A stretch of DNA of 64,000 nt from Aeromicrobium phragmitis (GTDB taxonomy: Bacteria; Actinomycetota; Actinomycetes; Propionibacteriales; Nocardioidaceae): NCBI RefSeq assembly GCF_003674095.1, contig NZ_RDBF01000003.1, positions 248,001-312,000 on the forward strand. Direction: 5' to 3'. The notes beneath the pieces were generated by a model that worked only from the letters and a program-made list of their open reading frames with translations, did no database searches and was not told where the DNA came from. The position numbers and the translations under genes are program-made. Shown here one piece after another: positions 27,245-37,988 of the stretch. Each line of letters starts with the position of its first letter. Within the stretch, counting starts at the first letter, position 1.

Positions 27245-28249
27245 CTAGCCGCGTCCGTGCGGTTCGAGCCACAGCGACGGGTCCGGACCCTTGGGGACGA
27301 TCTGCGTCGGGTTGATGTCGGTCTGCACGACGTAGTAGTGCGCCTTGATCTGCTCGAAGTCGATCGAGTCGCCGAAGGCCGGGATCTGGTACAGATCACG
27401 GGCGTAACCCCACACGTTCGGCATCTCGGTCAGCTTGTTGCGGTTGCACTTGAAGTGGCCGTGGTAGACGGCGTCGAACCGCGCGAGAGTGGTGAAGAGT
27501 CGGACGTCGGCCTCGGTGACGGCGTCGCCCATGAGATACCGGCGGGTGGAGAGCCGGTCCTCCAGCCAGTCCATCGCCGTCCACAGCCGGTCGTAGGCGG
27601 CGTCGTAGGCCTCCTGGGAACCGGCGAAGCCGCAGCGGTAAACGCCGTTGTTGATCTCGTGGAAGATTCGCACCATCACGTCTTCCATCTCGTCGCGCAC
27701 GTCCGCAGGCCACAGATCGGGCGCGTCCGGCGCGTGGTGCTCACGCCACTCGAAGAAGAAGTCGTGGGTGATCCACGGGAAGTCGTTGGTGACGACCTTG
27801 CCCGACTCGATCTCCACGATCGCCGGCACCGTGATGCCCCGCGGATAGTCCGGGTACCGGGCGAAGTAGGCGTCTTGGAGCCGCTCGATGCCGAGTACCG
27901 GGTCGACGCCGTCGGGGTCCAGATCGAAGGTCCAGCTGCGCTTGTCGTGCGTCGGACCGGGCGTGCCGAGGCTGATGACGTCCTCGAGTCCGAGCAGCGA
28001 TCGCACGATGATCGACCGGTTGGCCCACGGACACGCCTTCGCCGCGATCAACCGGTACCGGCCGGCCTCGACCGGCCAGCGCGGGGCATCCGAGGGGCTG
28101 CTCGCACCGGTGCCGGCGCGGCCGTCGATTGGCTCGCCGCCCTGCGCGGTGATCCGGTCGGGGATGTAGTTCATGTCGCGGTCGAACTCCTGCCCGGCCG
28201 TGACGTAGGCGCCGCTGGTGGACTGGTCGGACTCGGTCGAGGAACTCAT
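27245..28249 (-). CDS. Glutathionyl/mycothiyl-hydroquinone reductase family protein (YqjG/ECM4-like)
   Basis: Omega-class GST-like reductase that removes thiol adducts from hydroquinones. The active-site motif is CPWA, with the Cys at about residue 73 (LIAAKACPWANRSIIVRSL), and the C-terminal all-helical domain carries the family signature ending in DLYQIPAFGDS. Length is 334 residues from ATG 28249; further upstream in-frame starts would overlap the leuA leader. Actinobacteria make mycothiol rather than glutathione, so mycothiol adducts are the likely substrate (inference). CAGACT lies 6 nt upstream of the start. Divergent from leuA. Confidence 0.88.
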   Translation of the reverse strand: MSSSTESDQSTSGAYVTAGQEFDRDMNYIPDRITAQGGEPIDGRAGTGASSPSDAPRWPVEAGRYRLIAAKACPWANRSIIVRSLLGLEDVISLGTPGPTHDKRSWTFDLDPDGVDPVLGIERLQDAYFARYPDYPRGITVPAIVEIESGKVVTNDFPWITHDFFFEWREHHAPDAPDLWPADVRDEMEDVMVRIFHEINNGVYRCGFAGSQEAYDAAYDRLWTAMDWLEDRLSTRRYLMGDAVTEADVRLFTTLARFDAVYHGHFKCNRNKLTEMPNVWGYARDLYQIPAFGDSIDFEQIKAHYYVVQTDINPTQIVPKGPDPSLWLEPHGRG

Positions 28250-28300
28250 GTCCCCAGTCTGCCCCAGGGGTGGGATCTCGGCCGTGGTTCGCAGGGGTGC

Positions 28301-28306
28301 TACTGT
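28301..28306 (+). promoter_or_regulatory. -10 box TACTGT of the leuL-leuA transcript
   Basis: TACTGT ends 9 nt before the leader-peptide ATG at 28316, so the transcript would begin almost at the leader start. Confidence 0.45.
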
Positions 28307-28315
28307 GACCGTGAC

Positions 28316-28363
28316 ATGCGCTACGCGAACCTCCTCCTTCGCTGCCGCGTCGAGGTCCACTAG
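28316..28363 (+). CDS. leuL: leuA leader peptide with three consecutive Leu codons
   Basis: 15-residue ORF MRYANLLLRCRVEVH. Codons CTC CTC CTT (28331-28339) make ribosome progress sensitive to charged tRNA-Leu. It ends 73 nt before leuA. The leader-leuA spacer contains complementary GTTCGTC (28384-28390) and GACGAAC (28407-28413). This is the classic layout of the actinobacterial LEU leader, which controls leuA by ribosome stalling and alternative RNA structure. The peptide itself probably has no other function. Confidence 0.8.
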   Translation: MRYANLLLRCRVEVH

Positions 28364-30170
<1,807 letters not shown>

Positions 30171-30200
30171 CCCGAGCCGCGTCACGGCGGTTCTCGCTCC

Positions 30201-30259
30201 GCGAGTGGTGCAGATTCGTCACGCCGCGTCGTCGGCGGGCGCGAATCTGCACCACTCGC
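30201..30259. repeat. Long palindrome, family B (GCGAGTGGTGCAGATTCG), after leuA
   Basis: Arms 30201-30218 and 30242-30259 are perfect 18-bp complements. A further half-arm (CACCACTCGCGAG) follows near 30271. It lies between the convergent leuA and quinone oxidoreductase genes and may terminate both. The 24-bp start recurs at 31334. Confidence 0.8.
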
Positions 30260-30300
30260 CGACGAATTTTCACCACTCGCGAGCTGCGAGGTGGGCGCGG

Positions 30301-31272
30301 TCAGGGCAGCAGCAGGAGCTTTCCGGTGGTCCGCCGGCCGGCGAGCTCCTCGTGCGCGCGACCGGCGTCCGGCATCGGATACGTCGCACCGATCCGCACG
30401 TCCAGCTCGTCCGTCGCGACGGCCTCGAACAGGTCGGACGCGCGCCGCTCGAGCTCCTCGCGGTCGGCGATGAAGTGCGCGAGTGACGGGCGGGTAAGGA
30501 CGAGCGATCCCTTGGCGTTGAGCGTCTGCGGGTCGACGGGGGAGACCGGTCCGCTCGAGGCACCGAACAGCACGAGCGTCCCGCGGGTGCGGAGGGCGTC
30601 GAGGCTGCCGTCGAACGTGTCAGCGCCGACGCCATCGTAGACGACCCGTGCGCCGATTCCGTCGGTCAGCTCACGCACCTTCTCGGCGAACCCGTCGTAG
30701 CCGACGATGACCTCGCTCGCCCCGGCCCCACGTGACAGTGCGGCCTTCTGCTCCGTCGAGACCGTGGTCACCACCCGCACGCCCTCGCGCACGAGCAGTT
30801 GCGTGAGCAACAGCCCCACGCCGCCTGCTCCCGCGTGAAGGAGGACCGGGTCGCCGGGCTCGAGGGCGACGATCGAGTGGGTGAGGAAATGCGCGGTCAT
30901 GCCCTGCAGGAGAACGGCGGCAGCCTGCTCGTCGCTCACGCCGTCAGGGATGCGAACAGCCAAATCGCCTGGCACGGTCGCGAACTCGGCGTAGCCGCCC
31001 GTGCCCATGGCCCAGGCGACCCGGTCGCCCTCGGCGAACCGATCCCGCAACCGCTCGCCGACCTCGACGACACGGCCAGCGCCCTCCTTGCCGGGCGTGA
31101 ATGGCAGCGGCGAGTCATAGATCCCGGTGCGCAGGTAGATGTCGATGAAGTTGACCCCTGCGGCGCCGACCTCGACCAGAAGCTCATCGGGACCCGGGGC
31201 CGGCCGCGGCACCTCCTGCCAGGTCATGACCTCCGGTCCACCGGTCTGCTCGATGACGATCGCGTGGCTCAT
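30301..31272 (-). CDS. NADPH:quinone oxidoreductase, zinc-independent MDR family
   Basis: 323-residue medium-chain dehydrogenase/reductase. The N-terminal GroES-like domain (PRPAPGPDELLVEVGAAGVN) lacks the zinc ligands of alcohol dehydrogenases. The Rossmann domain has AGAGGVGLLLTQL and the QOR signature around GARVVYDGVGADTFDGSL. It is like E. coli QorA or zeta-crystallin, reducing quinones with NADPH. TAGGCT lies 6 nt upstream of the ATG. Flanked on both sides by family B palindromes. Confidence 0.92.
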   Translation of the reverse strand: MSHAIVIEQTGGPEVMTWQEVPRPAPGPDELLVEVGAAGVNFIDIYLRTGIYDSPLPFTPGKEGAGRVVEVGERLRDRFAEGDRVAWAMGTGGYAEFATVPGDLAVRIPDGVSDEQAAAVLLQGMTAHFLTHSIVALEPGDPVLLHAGAGGVGLLLTQLLVREGVRVVTTVSTEQKAALSRGAGASEVIVGYDGFAEKVRELTDGIGARVVYDGVGADTFDGSLDALRTRGTLVLFGASSGPVSPVDPQTLNAKGSLVLTRPSLAHFIADREELERRASDLFEAVATDELDVRIGATYPMPDAGRAHEELAGRRTTGKLLLLP

Positions 31273-31278
31273 GCCGAC

Positions 31279-31284
31279 AGCCTA
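31279..31284 (-). promoter_or_regulatory. -10 box TAGGCT, leaderless-type promoter of quinone oxidoreductase
   Basis: On the minus strand TAGGCT ends 6 nt before the ATG at 31272. Confidence 0.5.
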
Positions 31285-31312
31285 GGCTCCGCCGGCAGGT
31301 CATCGCGCAACC

Positions 31313-31392
31313 GCGAGTGGTGCAGATGTCGATGCGAGTGGTGCAGATTCGTCACGCATCGGCCGCCCGGACCGCGAACGTGCACCACTCGC
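31313..31392. repeat. Compound family B palindrome
   Basis: GCGAGTGGTGCAGAT occurs at 31313 and again at 31334, where 24 bp are identical to 30201-30224. An opposing arm at 31374-31392 pairs over 12 bp. It is the second locus of the same family, 1.1 kb from the first and on the other side of the quinone oxidoreductase gene. Confidence 0.75.
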
Positions 31393-31422
31393 GGGGGACG
31401 GAGCGGGCGGGGCGCGGGCCGG

Positions 31423-31824
31423 CTATGCCTCCGCGGGCCTCTCCCGGGCGGCCTCGACGCCGAGGGCCGCGAGGAGTCGCGGCAAAGCCAGCGCAGCGAC
31501 CGACGACACCGCCCAGACCACGATCGCACCCCAGAACCACGCGGTCAGCCCTGAGATCCAGATCGCACCGCCGAACCACGACGCGATGACGAGGGCGATC
31601 ACGGTGGCACCGAGGCCGCTCAGTCCGACGAGCGCCCGCGCCCGTGCTTCTGCGACTCGTCCGAGCCAGGCGGTCACGAGGCTCTGGACGATCGCGTAGA
31701 TGACGACCGTGGTGACGAAGCCGAAGATGCGCAGGCGGAACCCGTCGACGAGCCCTGCGGCGGCCAGCAGCCCGAGTGCAGCCGAACCGAGGAACACGCC
31801 GATCATGACGAAAAGCCTGGCCAT
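31423..31824 (-). CDS. Small four-helix membrane protein (YvlD/phage-holin-4-like)
   Basis: 133 residues with four hydrophobic stretches: FVMIGVFLGSAALGLLAAAG, IFGFVTTVVIYAIVQSLV, LGATVIALVIASWFGGA and WFWGAIVVWAVSSVAALALP. The pattern resembles the DUF/phage-holin-4 membrane family, which is often not phage-linked. TAGGCT lies 7 nt upstream of the ATG. Divergent from recO. Function unknown. Confidence 0.75.
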   Translation of the reverse strand: MARLFVMIGVFLGSAALGLLAAAGLVDGFRLRIFGFVTTVVIYAIVQSLVTAWLGRVAEARARALVGLSGLGATVIALVIASWFGGAIWISGLTAWFWGAIVVWAVSSVAALALPRLLAALGVEAARERPAEA

Positions 31825-31831
31825 GGCCGTC

Positions 31832-31837
31832 AGCCTA
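31832..31837 (-). promoter_or_regulatory. -10 box TAGGCT, leaderless-type promoter of the four-helix protein gene
   Basis: On the minus strand TAGGCT ends 7 nt before the ATG at 31824. Confidence 0.45.
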
Positions 31838-31884
31838 CGGTGTCGTGATCACCACCTGGAGGCCCTTCCCGGCACAATGGACAG

Positions 31885-32619
31885 GTGAGCCTCTACCGTG
31901 ATGCCGCCATCGTGCTGCGCACCCACAAGCTGGGTGAAGCCGATCGCATCATCACGCTCCTCACCCGCGAGCGCGGGGTGGTCCGCGCGGCGGCGCGCGG
32001 CGTCCGCAAGACGTCGAGCCGGTTCGGCGCCCGGCTGGAGCCGTTCATGCACGTCGACCTTCAGCTGGGCGAGGGCAAGTCGCTGGATTTCATCACGCAG
32101 GTCGTCACCCTCACCCCCTTCGCCAAGTGGCTGGGCGACGACTACGGCGCCTACACCGCCGGGTGCGCGATGCTCGAGACCGCCGAGCGCCTCGTCGCCG
32201 ACACCGCCGAACCGTCCGTGCCGCAGTTCACGCTCCTCGTCGGCGCCCTGCGTGCGCTCACCGAGAAGCGGCATGACCCCGGTCTGATCCTCGATTCGTT
32301 CCAGCTCCGGTCCCTGGCCATCGCGGGCTACGCCCCGTCCTTCGGTTCCTGCGCGCGCTGCGGCCGCGAGGGCCCTCATCGCTTCGTGCACGTCCCGTCG
32401 GGCGGAGTCCTGTGCGACCACTGCCGGGTCGCGGGCTCGACGGTGCCATCGCCGGTCACCATCGAGTTGCTCGGCGCCCTGCTCGCCGGCGACTGGCCCG
32501 CGGTCGAGTCCTCCGATGACCGCGCTCGGCGCGAGGCCACCGGTATCGTGGCCGCCTACTTGTCCTGGCATCTGGAGCGCGGTCTGCGTTCCCTGGCTCA
32601 CGTGGATCGATACTCATGA
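31885..32619 (+). CDS. recO: DNA repair protein RecO
   Basis: RecFOR-pathway mediator that loads RecA onto gapped DNA and anneals strands. The N-terminal OB fold starts [21 protein letters not shown] four-Cys zinc site lies in the C-terminal domain (SCARCGREG and VLCDHCR). Length is 244 residues. The start is GTG, with CACAAT 6 nt upstream. The stop overlaps uppS (ATGA), the usual actinobacterial recO-uppS pair. Confidence 0.95.
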   Translation: MSLYRDAAIVLRTHKLGEADRIITLLTRERGVVRAAARGVRKTSSRFGARLEPFMHVDLQLGEGKSLDFITQVVTLTPFAKWLGDDYGAYTAGCAMLETAERLVADTAEPSVPQFTLLVGALRALTEKRHDPGLILDSFQLRSLAIAGYAPSFGSCARCGREGPHRFVHVPSGGVLCDHCRVAGSTVPSPVTIELLGALLAGDWPAVESSDDRARREATGIVAAYLSWHLERGLRSLAHVDRYS

Positions 32620-33383
32620 CCCAGCCGGCCCCCCGGCCCCCGCATCCCCATCCCTCCGGCGCGCGACCTCCCCAGCTCTCCCCGGACCAGGTGCCGGCCC
32701 ACGTCGCCATCGTCATGGACGGCAACGGCCGTTGGGCCAAGCAACGCGGATTGCCGCGCACTGCCGGTCACGAGATGGGGGAGGCCGCGTTGTTCGACGT
32801 GGTCGAGGGCGCGATCGAGGTGGGCGTCAAAGCCGTCTCGGCCTACGCGTTCTCGACCGAGAACTGGAAGCGCTCGCCCGATGAAGTGCGGTTCCTGATG
32901 GGTTTCAATCGCGATGTCATCCGGCGCCGCCGCGACGAGATGCACGCGCTCGGGGTGCGGGTGCGCTGGGCTGGGCGACGTCCGCGGTTGTGGCGCAGTG
33001 TCATCCGCGAGCTCGAGATCGCCGAGGAGATGACGAAGCACAACACCGTCATGACGCTGACGATGTGCGTCAACTACGGCGGCCGTGCCGAACTCGCCGA
33101 CGCCGCGGCCGCCCTCGCCCGCGACGTCAAGGCGGGGAAGGTCGATCCCGATCGCATCACGGAGGCCACGTTCGCCCGCTACCTCGACGAGCCCTGGATG
33201 CCCGACGTCGATCTGTTCTGGCGCACCTCCGGGGAGCAGCGCACGAGCAACTTCCTGTTGTGGCAGTCGGCCTACGCCGAGCTGGTCTTCAGTGACATCG
33301 CCTGGCCCGATGTCGACCGGCGCGCGCTCTGGACGGCGATCGAGGAGTACGCCGCGCGCCAACGTCGCTTCGGGTCCGCCTGA
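32616..33383 (+). CDS. uppS: Isoprenyl transferase (undecaprenyl/decaprenyl diphosphate synthase)
   Basis: cis-Prenyltransferase that makes the lipid carrier for peptidoglycan and other cell-wall glycans. The catalytic motif [20 protein letters not shown] contains the essential Asp. Conserved [12 protein letters not shown] and the C-terminal [20 protein letters not shown] are present. The Pro-rich N-terminal extension (about 30 residues) is common in actinobacteria. Length is 255 residues. Coupled to recO. Product chain length cannot be read from sequence. Confidence 0.95.
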   Translation: MTQPAPRPPHPHPSGARPPQLSPDQVPAHVAIVMDGNGRWAKQRGLPRTAGHEMGEAALFDVVEGAIEVGVKAVSAYAFSTENWKRSPDEVRFLMGFNRDVIRRRRDEMHALGVRVRWAGRRPRLWRSVIRELEIAEEMTKHNTVMTLTMCVNYGGRAELADAAAALARDVKAGKVDPDRITEATFARYLDEPWMPDVDLFWRTSGEQRTSNFLLWQSAYAELVFSDIAWPDVDRRALWTAIEEYAARQRRFGSA

Positions 33384-33412
33384 CCACCCCCGCTGCTCCC
33401 CGCACCCACACC

Positions 33413-33471
33413 CTGAGTGTGACGTTTCGCAGCCGAAACCCCCGTGTTCAGCTGCGAAACGTCACACTCAG
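33413..33471. repeat. Long palindrome, family C (21-bp perfect arms)
   Basis: Arms 33413-33433 and 33451-33471 are perfect reverse complements (CTGAGTGTGACGTTTCGCAGC) around a 17-nt loop. It lies 29 nt after the uppS stop and can act as its terminator. It is the longest perfect palindrome seen in the window. Confidence 0.85.
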
Positions 33472-33512
33472 CGCGTTCTGACCGTGCTCGCGGCGGGACG
33501 CGCTCCTCTGGG

Positions 33513-33518
33513 TAGGGT
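33513..33518 (+). promoter_or_regulatory. -10 box TAGGGT, leaderless-type promoter of FAH-gltX
   Basis: TAGGGT ends 6 nt before the ATG at 33525. gltX overlaps the first gene and probably depends on this promoter. Confidence 0.5.
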
Positions 33519-33524
33519 GAGGGC

Positions 33525-34331
33525 ATGCGCGTGGCCCGCTTCTCCCTGGACGACGAACCCCGATTCGGTGTGGTCGGTGACGACGGTGGGACGACCGTCG
33601 TCGCTCCCCTCAAAGGTGATCCGCTCTACGCGGGCTTCGACCTGACCGGGCAGAAACTCCCGATCGACGACGTCCGCCTGCTCGCACCGGTCATCCCGCG
33701 CAGCAAGGTCGTCTGCGTGGGCAAGAACTACGCCGACCACGCCGCGGAAATGGGCGGGGAGGTCCCGGCAGAGCCGCTGATCTTCCTCAAACCCAACACG
33801 AGTGTCATCGGCCCCGGCGAGCCGGTCTTCTACCCCCAGCAGACCGAGGACCTGCACTTCGAAGGTGAGCTCGCCGTCGTGATCGGACGGATCTGCCGCA
33901 AGGTGCCCGCCGCCGACGCGGCCAAGGTGATCTTCGGGTACACCGTCGCCAACGACGTCACGGCGCGCGACCTCCAGTCACGCGACGGGCAGTGGGCGCG
34001 GGCCAAGGGCTTCGACACGTTCTGCCCGCTCGGTCCGTGGATCGAGACCGACCTCGATCCGGCCGACCTGCGGGTCACCACCGAGCTCAACGGCGACGTG
34101 AAGCAGGACGGTCGCACGAAGGACATGATCTTCTCGGTGGCCGACGTCATCGAGTACGTCACGAGCTTCACGACGCTCTTGCCCGGCGACGTCGTGCTGA
34201 CCGGTACGCCCGCGGGAGTCGGTCCGATGCAGGTCGGCGACACCGTCAGCGTCACCATCGAGGGCATCGGCACACTCACCAACCAGATCGTCGCCGACGA
34301 GGACGACGAGGAAACGGAGACCTACGCATGA
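33525..34331 (+). CDS. Fumarylacetoacetate hydrolase family protein
   Basis: Metal-dependent hydrolase or decarboxylase of 2-keto acids. The FAH fold is evident from [20 protein letters not shown], the metal ligands around [12 protein letters not shown] and the ending [19 protein letters not shown]. Length is 268 residues, the short bacterial type. Such proteins can be oxaloacetate decarboxylases or acylpyruvases, and the substrate is not readable here. It overlaps gltX by 4 nt (ATGA), a pairing common in actinobacteria. Confidence 0.9.
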   Translation: MRVARFSLDDEPRFGVVGDDGGTTVVAPLKGDPLYAGFDLTGQKLPIDDVRLLAPVIPRSKVVCVGKNYADHAAEMGGEVPAEPLIFLKPNTSVIGPGEPVFYPQQTEDLHFEGELAVVIGRICRKVPAADAAKVIFGYTVANDVTARDLQSRDGQWARAKGFDTFCPLGPWIETDLDPADLRVTTELNGDVKQDGRTKDMIFSVADVIEYVTSFTTLLPGDVVLTGTPAGVGPMQVGDTVSVTIEGIGTLTNQIVADEDDEETETYA

Positions 34332-35812
34332 CCGCCAGCGGCAAGCCCGTCGTGGCTCGCTTCTGCCCTTCGCCCACCGGCAACCCCCACGTCGGGATGG
34401 CCCGCACGGCGCTCTTCAGCTGGGCGTTCGCCCGGCACCACGGCGGCACGTTCGTCTTCCGCATCGAGGACACCGACAGCGCTCGCGATACCGAGGAGTC
34501 CTACCAGCTGCTCGTCGACGTCATGCGCTGGCTCGGGCTGGACTGGGACGAGGGCGTGGAGGTCGGCGGCCCGAACGGTCCCTACCGCCAGTCCGAGCGC
34601 ATGGACGTCTATGCCGACGTCGCTCAGCGGCTCATCGACGCGGGGTGGGCGTACAAGGCCTACGACACGGCCGAAGAGCTGGAGGAGCGCCGGGAGAAGG
34701 CGCGTGCCGAGGGCCGCCCCAGCGGTTACGACGGCCTCCACCGCGACCTCACGCCCGAGCAGCAGGCGGCGTTCGAGGCGGAGGGCCGTCAGCCGGTCAT
34801 CCGTTTCAAGATGCCCGAGCAGGACTGGACCTTCGACGACCTCGTCCGCGGCCCGATCACGTTCGGTGCCGAGAACGTGCAGGACTTCGTCATCGTGCGG
34901 GCGAACGGCCAGCCGCTGTACACCTTGACCAACCCGACCGACGACGCCCTCATGGGCATCACCCACGTGCTGCGCGGCGAGGACCTGCTCAGCTCCACCC
35001 CGCGGCAGATCGCCATGTACGAGGCGTTCGCCGAGATCGGCATCGGAGACGGCTCGACGCCACGCTTCGGGCACCTGCCCTACGTCATGGGGGCGGGCAA
35101 CAAGAAGCTCTCCAAGCGCGACCCCGAGTCGAACCTGCTGGCGTACCGCGACCAGGGGTTCCTACCCGAAGGTCTGCTGAACTATCTCGCGCTGCTCGGG
35201 TGGGCGATCGCGGAGGACCGCGACGTGTTCTCGCTCGCCGAGATGGTCGAGGCGTTCGAGATCTCGCGGGTCAACCCCAACCCGGCACGGTTCGACCTCA
35301 AGAAGTGCGAGGCGATCAACGGCGACCACGTGCGGATGCTCTCGGTGGAGGACTTCGCCGAGCGGCTCGTCCCGTACTTCCAGCGCGCCGGACTCGTCGC
35401 CGACCCGATCACCGAGCGGCAGCGCTCCGCTCTCGCCGCGGCCGCACCGCTCGTCCACGAGCGGACCAACCTGCTGACCGAGGCCGTGGACATGCTGCGC
35501 TTCCTGTTCGTCAGCGACGACGCGTTCACGATCGACGAGGCCGACCGGGCCAAGCAGCTCGACGAGAACGGGCTGCAGGTCGCGCGGGCGGCGCATGAGG
35601 CGCTGTCGGCGCTCGACTCCTGGACGACCGCGGAGATCGAGTCTGCGCTGCGTACCGCGCTCGTCGACGGACTCGGCCTCAAACCGCGTCTGGCGTTCGG
35701 CCCCGTGCGCGTGGCCGTCACCGGGAGCCGGGTGTCTCCGCCGCTGTTCGAGTCGCTCGAACTGCTCGGTCGCGACGCGTCGCTGGCGCGACTGGCGGCC
35801 GTGCTCGGCTGA
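34328..35812 (+). CDS. gltX: Glutamyl-tRNA synthetase
   Basis: Class I synthetase that charges tRNA-Glu and, in organisms using the GatCAB route, misacylates tRNA-Gln. The HIGH-like motif is [19 protein letters not shown] and the KMSKS-like motif [11 protein letters not shown]. Length is 494 residues from ATG 34328, where homology begins. The open frame extends upstream only as a shadow of the overlapping FAH gene. tRNA-Gln and tRNA-Glu genes follow directly, so enzyme and substrates are clustered. Confidence 0.97.
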   Translation: MTASGKPVVARFCPSPTGNPHVGMARTALFSWAFARHHGGTFVFRIEDTDSARDTEESYQLLVDVMRWLGLDWDEGVEVGGPNGPYRQSERMDVYADVAQRLIDAGWAYKAYDTAEELEERREKARAEGRPSGYDGLHRDLTPEQQAAFEAEGRQPVIRFKMPEQDWTFDDLVRGPITFGAENVQDFVIVRANGQPLYTLTNPTDDALMGITHVLRGEDLLSSTPRQIAMYEAFAEIGIGDGSTPRFGHLPYVMGAGNKKLSKRDPESNLLAYRDQGFLPEGLLNYLALLGWAIAEDRDVFSLAEMVEAFEISRVNPNPARFDLKKCEAINGDHVRMLSVEDFAERLVPYFQRAGLVADPITERQRSALAAAAPLVHERTNLLTEAVDMLRFLFVSDDAFTIDEADRAKQLDENGLQVARAAHEALSALDSWTTAEIESALRTALVDGLGLKPRLAFGPVRVAVTGSRVSPPLFESLELLGRDASLARLAAVLG

Positions 35813-35833
35813 CCGTCGCGACGCGACCCCGGT

Positions 35834-35863
35834 TTGGGGGAGCGAGGGGGCGTCGGGTAAAGT
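35834..35863 (+). promoter_or_regulatory. Likely promoter of the tRNA-Gln/tRNA-Glu genes
   Basis: TTGGGG (35834-35839) and TAAAGT (35858-35863) are separated by 18 nt. The -10 lies 41 nt before tRNA-Gln. A CGGTTCG/CGAACCG inverted repeat (35871-35903) fills the 5' leader. Confidence 0.45.
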
Positions 35864-35904
35864 CGTCCTTCGGTTCGAGGCGTTCCTCGGAACGGCCGAA
35901 CCGG

Positions 35905-35976
35905 TGGGGTATGGTGTAATTGGCAACACGGCTGATTCTGGTTCAGTTGTTCTAGGTTCGAGTCCTAGTACCCCAG
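35905..35976 (+). tRNA. tRNA-Gln (CUG)
   Basis: The 72-nt cloverleaf has acceptor TGGGGTA pairing with TACCCCA, anticodon stem GCTGA/TCAGT and loop TTCTGGT (anticodon CTG). The T-stem is CTAGG/CCTAG with TTCGAGT loop. The discriminator is G and CCA is not encoded. Confidence 0.95.
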
Positions 35977-36018
35977 CGAAGACCTCCTCAGCAGCGTCTG
36001 ATAAGGTTTTCACCGCCT

Positions 36019-36091
36019 GGCCCCGTTGTGTAGCGGCCTAGCACGCCGCCCTCTCAAGGCGGTAGCGCGGGTTCGAATCCCGTCGGGGCTA
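36019..36091 (+). tRNA. tRNA-Glu (CUC)
   Basis: The 73-nt cloverleaf has acceptor GGCCCCG/CGGGGCT, anticodon stem CCGCC/GGCGG and loop CTCTCAA (anticodon CTC). The T-loop is TTCGAAT. Here CCA is encoded (36092-36094), unlike the neighbouring tRNA-Gln. Confidence 0.95.
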
Positions 36092-36102
36092 CCAGCGCGA
36101 CT

Positions 36103-36133
36103 CACCCCCGGTCTCCTCCCGAGACCGGGGGTG
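36103..36133. terminator. Hairpin terminator after the tRNA genes
   Basis: Perfect 13-bp stem (CACCCCCGGTCTC, 36103-36115, with 36121-36133) and a 5-nt loop, 11 nt after tRNA-Glu. Confidence 0.8.
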
Positions 36134-36152
36134 TGCTGGTTTCCGGGCCCCC

Positions 36153-36158
36153 TAGGAT
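36153..36158 (+). promoter_or_regulatory. -10 box TAGGAT, leaderless-type promoter of the YnfA-family gene
   Basis: TAGGAT ends 8 nt before the ATG at 36167. Confidence 0.45.
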
Positions 36159-36166
36159 CGTGGTCC

Positions 36167-36502
36167 ATGGACGTTCTGCGCTCGATTCCGCTGTTCGTGC
36201 TGGCGGCGTTGTTCGAAATCGGCGGAGCGTGGCTCGTCTGGCAAGGCATCCGCGAGCACCGCGGATGGCTGTGGATCGGCCTCGGGGTCATCGCTCTCGG
36301 GCTGTACGGCGCCGTCGCCACCCTGCAGCCCGACGCCAACTTCGGCCGCATCCTCGCCGCGTACGGGGGCGTGTTCGTGGCCGGCTCGCTCCTGTGGGGC
36401 ATGGCCGTCGACGGGTTCCGTCCGGACCGATGGGACGTCGTCGGCGCGCTGGTATGTCTGGCTGGCGTCTCCGTGATCATGTACGCCCCACGTTCCGCGT
36501 GA
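36167..36502 (+). CDS. YnfA/UPF0060 family membrane protein
   Basis: 111 residues with four membrane helices ([76 protein letters not shown]). EIGGAWL and the YGxxFVxxSLLWG segment are signatures of UPF0060. These relate to small multidrug-resistance transporters, but export activity here is unproven. Single gene between the tRNA terminator and the alkylation-repair genes. Confidence 0.9.
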   Translation: MDVLRSIPLFVLAALFEIGGAWLVWQGIREHRGWLWIGLGVIALGLYGAVATLQPDANFGRILAAYGGVFVAGSLLWGMAVDGFRPDRWDVVGALVCLAGVSVIMYAPRSA

Positions 36503-36557
36503 GGGCCATGTCCGATTTCCGCCAGTAACGGCTCGGTGGGCGCGTCATGATGGTGGC

Positions 36558-37988
36558 GTGCTCGACGATCAGCGTTACCGCGCAGTACAGGCGAAGGACG
36601 GCCGTTTCGACGGACTGTTCTACACCGCCGTGCGGACGACGGGCATCTTCTGCCGCCCGTCGTGCCCGGCGCTGACTCCGCGCCGCGAGAACGTCACGTT
36701 CTTCTCCACGCCCGCCGCCGCGGTCGGTGCGGGGTTCCGCGCGTGTCGCCGATGCCGTCCCGATCGCACTCCCGGCTCGCCGGAATGGAACGTGCGGGGC
36801 GACCTGGTCGCCCGCGCGATGCGCTTGATCGGTGACGGAGTCGTCGAGCGCGAGGGCGTTCCGGGATTGGCGCGCCGACTGGGCTACAGCGAGCGGCAGC
36901 TGCATCGCTCGCTGACCGCGGAGGTGGGAGCGGGACCGCTCGCCATCGCCCGCAGCAACCGTGCCCAGCTCGCGCGGACCCTCATCGAGACCACGGACCT
37001 GCCGCTGGCGGACATCGCCTTCGCCGCGGGGTTCGGCTCGATCCGGCAGTTCAACGACACGATCCGCCGCGTCTACGCCGTCAGCCCGAGAGAACTGCGC
37101 CGCGGGCCGCGGGGCGCCACGAATCGCCTGACGCTGCGTCTGCCGGTCCGTCAGCCGTTCGATGGTGGAGGCCTCCTGGCGTTCCTGCGCCCTCGGGCGA
37201 TCGCGGGGGTGGAGATCGTCGGTGAGGACACGTACACCCGCGTGATGACCTTGCCGCACGGGCCCGCCGTCGCCCGGTTGACCCTCGCGGGCGATCACGT
37301 GCGTGCCGAGCTCGAACTGACCGATCTCGCGGACACGCAGGCAGCGGTGCAGCGTTGTCGCCGATTGCTGGACCTGGATGCCGATCCGCTCGCCATCGAC
37401 GCGGCACTCGCAGCCGATCCGATCCTCGCTCCGCTCGTGGCCGCTCGCCCGGGTGTCCGGCTGCCGGGACAGGTGGACGGCTTCGAGGTGGCCGTACGAG
37501 CCATCGTCGGTCAGCAGGTGTCGGTCGCCGGCGCCCGGACGATTCTCGGTCGGATCGCCGCGCGCTTCGGCGCCGACGTCTCCCTGCCGATGGCCGAGGA
37601 ACTCGGACTGCGCCGCACCTTCCCCCGTCCCGAGGACCTCGCCGAGGCCCCGGACGACGAGTTCTCGATGCCGCGATCGCGAGCAGCGGCGTTCCTGAGG
37701 GTCGCGCAGGCGATGGCCGCCGGTGGCCTGACCCTCGACCCCGGCACCGATCGGGACGAGGCGCGGCACCGCTTGCTGGCGGTCACCGGGATCGGTCCCT
37801 GGACCGCCGACTACATCGTCCTGCGGGCGTTGTCCGACCCCGACGTCCTCATGCCGACCGATCTCGTGCTGCGCCGGGAACTGGCGGCGCGAGGCATCAC
37901 GACCGAACACACCGACCGCTGGCGCCCCTGGCGCTCGTACGCGGCCGTGCACCTGTGGCGCGCGGCCACCGAGGAGAGGAACGACTGA
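36558..37988 (+). CDS. Ada-type regulator fused to AlkA 3-methyladenine DNA glycosylase
   Basis: 476-residue alkylation-repair protein. Residues 1-75 form the Ada zinc domain with Cys at 32, 36, 63 and 66 ([15 protein letters not shown]), which accepts methyl groups from phosphotriesters. An AraC-type HTH follows (about 80-175, [20 protein letters not shown]). The rest is AlkA: an N-terminal domain, then HhH-GPD ([37 protein letters not shown]) with a following acidic catalytic segment. The start is GTG, preceded by no clear SD. The ogt gene overlaps its stop by 1 nt. This is the known actinobacterial AdaA-AlkA arrangement, so it should sense damage, activate its operon and excise bases. Confidence 0.92.
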   Translation: MLDDQRYRAVQAKDGRFDGLFYTAVRTTGIFCRPSCPALTPRRENVTFFSTPAAAVGAGFRACRRCRPDRTPGSPEWNVRGDLVARAMRLIGDGVVEREGVPGLARRLGYSERQLHRSLTAEVGAGPLAIARSNRAQLARTLIETTDLPLADIAFAAGFGSIRQFNDTIRRVYAVSPRELRRGPRGATNRLTLRLPVRQPFDGGGLLAFLRPRAIAGVEIVGEDTYTRVMTLPHGPAVARLTLAGDHVRAELELTDLADTQAAVQRCRRLLDLDADPLAIDAALAADPILAPLVAARPGVRLPGQVDGFEVAVRAIVGQQVSVAGARTILGRIAARFGADVSLPMAEELGLRRTFPRPEDLAEAPDDEFSMPRSRAAAFLRVAQAMAAGGLTLDPGTDRDEARHRLLAVTGIGPWTADYIVLRALSDPDVLMPTDLVLRRELAARGITTEHTDRWRPWRSYAAVHLWRAATEERND

